12,452 bases of DNA, from the NCBI GenBank assembly GCA_001438005.1, contig LIBO01000012.1:1-12452 (forward strand). The letters are read 5' to 3'. Below the pieces are notes generated by a model, which had not been told where the DNA came from, ran no database searches, and was given only the letters and a program-made list of their open reading frames with translations. This DNA is from Verrucomicrobia subdivision 6 bacterium BACL9 MAG-120507-bin52 (lineage in GTDB: Bacteria; Verrucomicrobiota; Verrucomicrobiia; Methylacidiphilales; Verrucolacustridaceae). Positions 7,912 through 12,452 of this stretch are shown here, one piece after another. The position numbers and the translations under genes were made by a program. The first letter of the stretch is position 1, and each line of letters begins with the position of its first letter.

Positions 7912-9516
7912 TTACTGCTTGGCTGGTTCTTTTAAGATCTGGCCTTCGGAGGTCAGGATCTTCTGCAGTTCCGTCACATCGACTGAGTGGACCGATTTCT
8001 TGTGCCGATTGGCTAAGGCAGCTGCCACCCCGGCGGCTTGACCCGCGATCATGAATTGCGGCTCCATGCGGAAGGAGGCGAAAACAACCGCGGAACTGCT
8101 TAGGCAGACGGGAACGAGCAAATTCCGACACTCTTTGGCTCGGGGAAGCAGAGCCCGATAGGGAATATCCCAAGGTTCGACGGGCTGGCTGACGTAGCCC
8201 TCCATATATAGTTCATCCGCCGCGTTGGGGAAAAAGAAGGTCCGTAGCGAGACCCACTGGACCTCGCGGATGTCGATGTTGTATCCGGCCATTCCCACGC
8301 AGTCCTTTTTGCGCAGGTCTTTCATCAGGTCTTTTTGGGTCAATACGTATTCCCCCTGCATCCGCCGTCCCTCCCGAATATACATTTGGGGTGGCCACCC
8401 GGCCGTTTCGGTAAACTCATCCCGGCAAAGCCCCCACGGTGCGTACTTCTCGCGCACCTTCTTGGGCACGGAGGAGTCGTTTTGGACATAGTACACCAAA
8501 CCGCGAGCCCAATTAAGATGTTCGTCCCAAATTTCCTTTCTCCGCTCGGGTGAGCCGTCCGGATACTCCTGATTGGCCCCAGGAAGATTGAGCGAGATGG
8601 GAGCGCCCGCATTCACGTCCGATTTTCCGTTCGGCATTCTCTTGATGCCAAGAATGCCATCCACCTTATCCCCGCCGACTTCGAAGCAGCGGCGCAGTAA
8701 TTCGTAATCGGCCGGCTGGTAATTGGGAGGCGGCGTCACCGGCAGTCGGTTTGACGGCACGTCGGTTAGACAAAGGCGAAAACAGTAGGCCTGCATCTTG
8801 CCGTCTCCCGTTCCCGTAGGTGCGAGATCCTCTTCCGCGGTCACGTGGGGGAGAAGTTTGCCGTCTTTCCAAGGCGAGATGCGGTAGTTGATCTGGTGAT
8901 TACTGCGGAGGAGGTCTCGGCGTCCCGCCAACGATTCTCCATGAAGAGAGCGACTTTCCCGTCCGATGGCGTAGGAGACTCTCGCCGCCTTCATCAGGTC
9001 GCCCTCATAGGTGGCGTCGATAAACACTTTGGCGGAATAGATCTGGCCGGAGCGGGTTTTGAGAGATTGGATGCGCCCATCTTTTTTCGTGATGGAGGCG
9101 AGAGCTTGGTCGAAGACGGGCACGATCTTCTGCTCGGCCAGCATGGCTTGGAGAGTGTCTTGGGCGACATGCGGTTCAAAGGTCCAACCCATTTCCTGTC
9201 CATAGTGACGACCCACCCGTTGAAAAAACTCTTTGGCCAAGCCTCCAATCAGATTTTCTTGCCGATCCATATCGGTCCGGCTCAGCCCGCCCGAAAGCAT
9301 CCCGCCCAAGTGCCGACTAGGCTCCAAAAGGATAACCTTGGCCCCATGACGAGAGGCAGAAATGGCGGCAGTGACGCCGGCGGAAGTGGCGCCATAAATC
9401 ATCACATCCGCGGAAAGTGAAGCATCCCCACTGTGGACCGAATGAGGAGAAAGAGAGGGGATGACCAAGACAAGAAGGAGGAGGGACCACCACGAGCGGG
9501 ATAAAGAAGAACACAT
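7912..9516 (-). CDS. Exported FAD-dependent oxidoreductase (FAD_oxidored, PF12831-like)
   Basis: The 534-residue product opens with a Sec-type signal peptide (hydrophobic core about 9-22). A Rossmann dinucleotide-binding site follows: IYGATSAGVTAAI (Gly42, Gly47) with the ribose-binding acid Glu65 at the end of the second strand. Family motifs are GGMLSGGLSRTD (71-82), DATYEGDLM (167-175) and a C-terminal FAD-contacting segment with MEPQFMIAGQAAGVAAAL (484-501). Such proteins are frequent in polysaccharide-degradation loci of Verrucomicrobiota and Planctomycetota, but their substrates are mostly unknown; oxidation of a sugar or sugar acid is only a guess. No twin-arginine motif is visible, although cofactor-bearing exported proteins often use Tat. 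It is the last gene of a minus-strand operon and converges on the sulfatase gene with a 16-bp gap that has no room for a hairpin terminator. No Shine-Dalgarno sequence is seen. Confidence 0.88.
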   Translation of the reverse strand: MCSSLSRSWWSLLLLVLVIPSLSPHSVHSGDASLSADVMIYGATSAGVTAAISASRHGAKVILLEPSRHLGGMLSGGLSRTDMDRQENLIGGLAKEFFQRVGRHYGQEMGWTFEPHVAQDTLQAMLAEQKIVPVFDQALASITKKDGRIQSLKTRSGQIYSAKVFIDATYEGDLMKAARVSYAIGRESRSLHGESLAGRRDLLRSNHQINYRISPWKDGKLLPHVTAEEDLAPTGTGDGKMQAYCFRLCLTDVPSNRLPVTPPPNYQPADYELLRRCFEVGGDKVDGILGIKRMPNGKSDVNAGAPISLNLPGANQEYPDGSPERRKEIWDEHLNWARGLVYYVQNDSSVPKKVREKYAPWGLCRDEFTETAGWPPQMYIREGRRMQGEYVLTQKDLMKDLRKKDCVGMAGYNIDIREVQWVSLRTFFFPNAADELYMEGYVSQPVEPWDIPYRALLPRAKECRNLLVPVCLSSSAVVFASFRMEPQFMIAGQAAGVAAALANRHKKSVHSVDVTELQKILTSEGQILKEPAKQ

Positions 9517-9528
9517 GAAGATTGAGTT

Positions 9529-9609
9529 CTAGTTCTCTCGACGATTAAGAAAGAGTATCGTCACTGCACAAACGGCGAGCAGGGGACCAAGTGCGCCGAA
9601 TCGAATCAT
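9529..9609 (-). CDS. 26-residue single-membrane-helix ORF between the beta-helix and oxidoreductase genes
   Basis: The ATG at 9609 overlaps the TGA of the beta-helix gene as ATGA. The ORF ends in TAG at 9529-9531, 12 bp before the oxidoreductase start. The product is MIRF, a hydrophobic stretch (GALGPLLAVCAVTILFL, residues 5-21), then NRREN, so it reads as one membrane helix with a positively charged tail. It fills the gap between the two genes almost exactly, which favours a real coupled micro-protein. Alternatively it is the C-terminal anchor of the beta-helix protein, displaced by a frameshift: helix plus Arg-Arg at the very end is the layout of PEP-CTERM or VPDSG-CTERM sorting tails, and the preceding protein ends in VLPNP. 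No known family is recognised, and a chance ORF is possible at this length. Confidence 0.42.
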   Translation of the reverse strand: MIRFGALGPLLAVCAVTILFLNRREN

Positions 9610-11726
9610 GGATTTGGCAGGACGGTGTTGAAAAAGATGGCCGAGCGGTTGACCCCGATATTTTCTTTCCCGTTACCAAACGCGACCGATTGGCTGAAGT
9701 AGTTTTCCTTCGCCTTGGAGTTGCCCGTCAGAATCCCGTCCTCGCGGTTTTCCGTGCAGACATTGTTGAAGAAGAGGTTCCCGTGGGAGGTTTTGTCGTC
9801 TGCCCGTCCGCCGAGTCCGATGCCTCGTCGGTTCCCTGAACAGTGATTGGCCGAGATCAGATTGGGCCCAGTATTGCCTTTGACCTCCTCATTCCAGACG
9901 TGGACTCCCGTGCCGTTCCCGTGAAGCTGGTTGCCAAAGACGATGTTGTTTTCGATCGCTTCCTCAATAAAAACCCCGTGGCGTCGGTTGGCGGTGCAGG
10001 TGTTGAAGAGGGCGGTGCAGTTGATGCCATGGGCGTCGAGATCGATCCCGTCCATGTAATTTCCAGTGCACACATTGGCGATGGCGTGAACGCGGTTCGC
10101 GCAGTGACTCCAGATTCCGCGACCGTTGTTTCCGTAGACATTGCAGCGGTAGAGGAAGATGGGATCGCTGCCTTTGCGGTTCTTCGTGTTAATTCCGTCC
10201 CGGGCGCCGGCAATCAGGCTGGTGCTTTCGATCAGGGCGATGCTTCCGGTGTTCGCGTTGATAGGGAAGTGGGCTTGCCGATTCGCGTCCAGTTTTCCAC
10301 CCGAGACCGAGCAGAAGCCTGTTTTCGGAAGAAGAATAACCTGAGTGAGCGGTTCGGCCCGGGCCCAGGCGGGCTCGAGAGGGATACTTAGGTCGGATAG
10401 AATGCGGGCGTCTGCCGCCATCAGTAGACAGCTGTTGGGGGGGAGTTCCAATCCCTTGGGATTTTTGCAGATGTATTCTCCCTCGAGTCGAATGACCAGG
10501 ACGTCGTTGGGATGCTCCGTTTGAGCTTTGGCGATTTCCGTCTCCACGAGGGAGAGGTCGACCGGGACGATTTTCGGGGGTTTGTCTTTGTCGGCGGGCT
10601 TAGGTTCTTTTTTTCCGCCTGCGATCAAAGGGAGGTCGAATCGGCCCTTGCCCGCGACAATGACCGAGTTGGTGTGGGGTCGGTTGAGGGTGGGGGGATT
10701 AAAAAACTTGAGGCCAGGGGTGGCCGGATCGATCTGCAGGTTCTCGTTTGAGATGAAGAAGGCTTCTTTCGTTCCCGCTGCCAGCTGGGCGGATCCGGAG
10801 AGGGTGTTATGGAATAGTTGGTGGCCTTCTCCCGCGATGGAGAGGATGAGGTCTGGGGCAGTTCCCCGATTTTCCGAGATGAGGTTTCCTTTGCTGGTGG
10901 GGCTGAGATCCAAAGTCCGCTCACTTTTGCCAAAGGTGTTGCGGGTGATGATTCCTCGGTCGGAGCTGGTCCGAATGTCGGTTTTGTTTCCGGAGAAGGT
11001 ATTGCCCGCGACTATGCTGTTGAGAGAGTTGATGGAGAGAGCGGTTTCGGTCTGGTTTTTGAAGACGTTGTCGAGGCACTGGAATCCGCCCGACTGATCG
11101 ACTTGGAGGGCGGTGCCATTTTTCTCAAAATAGCATCGGGTGACACTGGCGGCTTCATTGAGGGAGGTGACATTGGTCGTTCCGCGATAGTCGATGCCTG
11201 TTTTGGCGCAGCGGAGAATGTTGAGCTGATCCAGGTTGATTCGGGAGCCCTCGATGATCTGAATGCCGTTGATGGTTTGAGTGCCTCCGTCGAGAGTGGC
11301 GGCTTCCGGGCCTGAGGATGAGATGGAGACGAACTCGGCTTTCTCGATTGAGATCAGACTGGGGGCGGAGCAGTTGGCCCCGGCCCTGACACCGCCAGCG
11401 GGGGAGAGTTGGAGGCACATTTTACGGCCGAGGCGAAGGGGGGCAGCGCCAACCTCAAGGTTACCGGCGGGTTCGAGAACCAGTACTGCTTCCGGTTTTT
11501 CCTTTCGGGCGGCATCGATCAGGGTTTGGGCGGCGTCCGCGGTGCCAGCGGGAAGAGAGACGCGGTGAATTTCTTCTTTCGGTCCAGTGATGAACGGGGC
11601 GTCGGGAGAAGTAAAGAAGTGCTCCGTGGACTGAGCGGAGAGAAACAGGGGTGATGATAGAAAAATGGCGAAGGATAGAAAGCTGGAGCGGATAGAGGTA
11701 AGGAGGGCGCCTTGGGAGTTGGTCAT
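9606..11726 (-). CDS. Secreted protein with two tandem right-handed parallel beta-helix domains
   Basis: The 706-residue product has a signal peptide (hydrophobic core about 15-30, cleavage near AQS). Two beta-helix domains follow, about 53-365 and 388-706, separated by a Lys/Pro-rich linker (about 370-387). Both contain PbH1-like coils in which short strands alternate with Asn-rich turns, such as GNTFSGN, CNVYGNNGRGIW, CTANRRHGVFIEE and NVCTENREDGI. Each domain opens with a similar helix-strand cap (DAARKEKPEAVLVLEPAG and KAQTEHPNDVLVIRLEG), so the protein is an internal duplication. The fold occurs in polysaccharide lyases, pectinases, GH141-type fucosidases and C5-epimerases. No diagnostic catalytic signature was identified, although an acidic YMDGIDLDAHG stretch (557-567) is the best candidate site. 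It is first in the minus-strand operon. A purine-rich Shine-Dalgarno-like site precedes the ATG, unlike the other genes. Confidence 0.87.
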   Translation of the reverse strand: MTNSQGALLTSIRSSFLSFAIFLSSPLFLSAQSTEHFFTSPDAPFITGPKEEIHRVSLPAGTADAAQTLIDAARKEKPEAVLVLEPAGNLEVGAAPLRLGRKMCLQLSPAGGVRAGANCSAPSLISIEKAEFVSISSSGPEAATLDGGTQTINGIQIIEGSRINLDQLNILRCAKTGIDYRGTTNVTSLNEAASVTRCYFEKNGTALQVDQSGGFQCLDNVFKNQTETALSINSLNSIVAGNTFSGNKTDIRTSSDRGIITRNTFGKSERTLDLSPTSKGNLISENRGTAPDLILSIAGEGHQLFHNTLSGSAQLAAGTKEAFFISNENLQIDPATPGLKFFNPPTLNRPHTNSVIVAGKGRFDLPLIAGGKKEPKPADKDKPPKIVPVDLSLVETEIAKAQTEHPNDVLVIRLEGEYICKNPKGLELPPNSCLLMAADARILSDLSIPLEPAWARAEPLTQVILLPKTGFCSVSGGKLDANRQAHFPINANTGSIALIESTSLIAGARDGINTKNRKGSDPIFLYRCNVYGNNGRGIWSHCANRVHAIANVCTGNYMDGIDLDAHGINCTALFNTCTANRRHGVFIEEAIENNIVFGNQLHGNGTGVHVWNEEVKGNTGPNLISANHCSGNRRGIGLGGRADDKTSHGNLFFNNVCTENREDGILTGNSKAKENYFSQSVAFGNGKENIGVNRSAIFFNTVLPNP

Positions 11727-11730
11727 AGCT

Positions 11731-11739
11731 CTCCATCCT
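11731..11739 (-). promoter_or_regulatory. Ribosome binding site of the beta-helix gene
   Basis: On the minus strand AGGATGGAG lies just before the start. AGGA is 9 nt and GGAG 4 nt from the ATG at 11726. It supports this ATG over an ATG at 11736 in another frame. It is the only convincing Shine-Dalgarno-like site before any gene in the window. Confidence 0.5.
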
Positions 11740-11760
11740 GAAGAGGATTCAAGGGGGAAG

Positions 11761-11819
11761 ACAAGCCGGATCTGTTCGTTCTTGTTCGGTTGGTGAACAT
11801 TTCTGAAATTTAGGCTTGT
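11761..11819. promoter_or_regulatory. Nested inverted repeats in the divergent promoter region (candidate operator)
   Basis: Two inverted repeats share nearly one centre. The outer arms are ACAAGCC (11761-11767) and GGCTTGT (11813-11819), a perfect 7-bp pair. The inner arms are TGTTC (11783-11787) and GAACA (11795-11799). A second direct copy of TGTTC sits at 11773-11777, one helical turn (10 bp) from the first. The cluster lies between the start codons of the divergent beta-helix gene and the plus-strand gene at 11850, where a regulator could control both. No regulator gene is in the window and no known operator consensus is recognised. Confidence 0.35.
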
Positions 11820-11844
11820 GGAGAAAAAAAAGAATTGTCATAAT
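11816..11844 (+). promoter_or_regulatory. Possible promoter of the jelly-roll-like gene, with the -10 box next to the start codon
   Basis: CATAAT (11839-11844) matches TATAAT at five of six positions and is preceded by TGT, an extended -10 element. A weak -35, TTGTGG, lies 17 nt upstream at 11816-11821, and the spacer carries an A-tract. Transcription would start at about 11850, right at the ATG, so a leaderless mRNA is plausible. Confidence 0.35.
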
Positions 11845-11849
11845 GAACT

Positions 11850-12452
11850 ATGATGAAAATTTATCTTTCGGGTTTGTTTCTCGCAGTAGCGAATTTGGGT
11901 TGGGCCCAAGGGGCGGCACCGAGCCCAGCCTCCGTCGCGTCCGCAGGGACCGACTTGCCCGTTTCCGGTTGGTGCGTGGTGGGGTCGAAGGACACCAAAT
12001 TTGGTCCGACCGAGGAGGGAGGCAAAGTTGTTTTTGGTGGGGAGGGATTTGGGGCCAAGGGAAGAAATTTGGCGGCATATTTTCCCGCGACCGAGTTGGG
12101 CGAGGGGCAGACACTTGAGTTGAAGGGGACGGTGCGGCTGACGGGGGTGGCGGGGACGGGAAACTTTCGCTACGGGCTTTTCAAAAAGCGTTCGAAGGAT
12201 CACAGTCGGGGATGGCTGGGGTACTGTGCCTATGCGGGTTTTGACAAAGCGTTTCCCCGCGGGGCACTGCTGGCTCGACTGAAAGACAACGATGCGGATT
12301 TCAGCGGGATGAAAGGGGCGAAGGGGGCGGCGGCGGCTCGTGATTTGGGCCAAAGCATTACGGGATCGAAGACGATGAAGGACGGGGCCTACATTTTGGT
12401 GCTGAAGTTGAAAAGGTCGGGTGGGGCGATTGAGATTGAATCGACTCTGGAC
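11850..12452 (+). CDS. Secreted jelly-roll (concanavalin A-like) protein, partial at right edge
   Basis: An open frame runs from tandem in-frame ATGs at 11850 and 11853 to the window end, giving 200-201 codons without a stop. Numbering from the second ATG, residues 1-18 are a clear signal peptide (MKIYLSGLFLAVANLGWAQ). After a short Ala/Ser/Pro linker, residues about 38-200 alternate hydrophobic strands and glycine turns, with RNLAAYFPATEL, TLELKGTVRL and NFRYGLFKKRS. This pattern resembles the concanavalin-like domains seen in exported Verrucomicrobiota proteins. No catalytic motif can be assigned, and the C-terminal part that might hold an enzyme or sorting signal is missing. The G-rich codon style matches the fucosidase gene. 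It is divergent from the beta-helix operon and no Shine-Dalgarno site is visible. An overlapping frame with an ATG at 11816 lacks a signal peptide and ends at 12118, so it was not chosen. Confidence 0.75.
   Translation, partial: MMKIYLSGLFLAVANLGWAQGAAPSPASVASAGTDLPVSGWCVVGSKDTKFGPTEEGGKVVFGGEGFGAKGRNLAAYFPATELGEGQTLELKGTVRLTGVAGTGNFRYGLFKKRSKDHSRGWLGYCAYAGFDKAFPRGALLARLKDNDADFSGMKGAKGAAAARDLGQSITGSKTMKDGAYILVLKLKRSGGAIEIESTLD

Noticed and set aside
8845..9420. Plus-strand open frame of 191 codons opposite the FAD oxidoreductase
   Set aside because: The minus strand carries a complete, motif-rich enzyme here. The opposite frame has no recognisable domain or signal and is explained by codon bias of the real gene.
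9843..11315. Plus-strand open frames (9843-10391, 10528-11097, 10818-11315) opposite the beta-helix gene
   Set aside because: They have low-complexity Val/Gly/Asp-rich translations typical of antisense shadows, with no start signals. The minus-strand frame has a signal peptide and clear beta-helix coils.
9606..11726. Assigning the beta-helix protein to a specific enzyme class such as GH141, PL6 or alginate C5-epimerase
   Set aside because: The fold is clear but none of the diagnostic catalytic signatures could be confirmed by eye, so a function would be invented.
1..12452. CRISPR arrays, tRNA/rRNA genes, insertion sequences, toxin-antitoxin or defence systems
   Set aside because: No regularly spaced repeats, tRNA-like cloverleaf sequence, transposase motif or defence domain was found on either strand. 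Intergenic space is under about 130 bp everywhere.

Overview
The window holds six protein-coding genes of ordinary size and one very small one. Nearly all encode exported proteins for breaking down complex polysaccharides. The mix is a secreted GH2 enzyme, an alpha-L-fucosidase fused to a beta-propeller, a formylglycine-type sulfatase fused to another beta-propeller, an exported FAD-dependent oxidoreductase, a large secreted parallel beta-helix protein and a secreted jelly-roll-like protein. This is typical of marine or aquatic PVC bacteria, most likely Verrucomicrobiota (Opitutae-like) and less likely Planctomycetota or Kiritimatiellota. That assignment is inferred from gene content, the scarcity of Shine-Dalgarno sites and general sequence style. 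There is no SusC/SusD pair, so a Bacteroidota-type locus is unlikely.

Layout, left to right. Positions 1-2666 (minus strand) carry a GH2 glycosidase whose C-terminus lies beyond the left edge. After a 118-bp divergent intergenic region, 2785-7895 (plus strand) is a two-gene operon: propeller-GH29 fucosidase, then sulfatase-propeller, joined by a TGATG stop/start overlap. A 16-bp convergent gap follows. On the minus strand, 11726 down to 7912 is a second operon: tandem beta-helix protein, a 26-residue single-membrane-helix ORF (ATGA overlap), then the FAD oxidoreductase 12 bp further on. A 123-bp divergent region with nested inverted repeats separates this operon from a plus-strand gene starting at 11850. 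That gene encodes a secreted jelly-roll-like protein cut by the right edge.

Taken together, the genes suggest a locus for a sulfated, fucose-containing polysaccharide such as fucoidan or a sulfated fucan/galactan. The sulfatase would remove sulfate esters, GH29 would release alpha-L-fucose, GH2 would cut a beta-linked (or related) residue, and the propellers would act as extra glycosidases or binding modules. The beta-helix protein and the exported oxidoreductase have no assigned substrate. The substrate is an inference from enzyme classes, not something the sequence states.

The points most worth following up are: two operon-mate enzymes carrying five-bladed-propeller modules at opposite ends; the small membrane-helix ORF that exactly fills the gap between two genes and could be a detached C-terminal anchor; the internal duplication of the beta-helix protein; the nested inverted repeats in the right divergent promoter region; -10-like boxes placed so close to two start codons that leaderless transcripts are plausible; and a plus-strand G excess that appears to set codon choice according to gene orientation. 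No RNA genes, CRISPR arrays, insertion sequences or clear terminators were seen.
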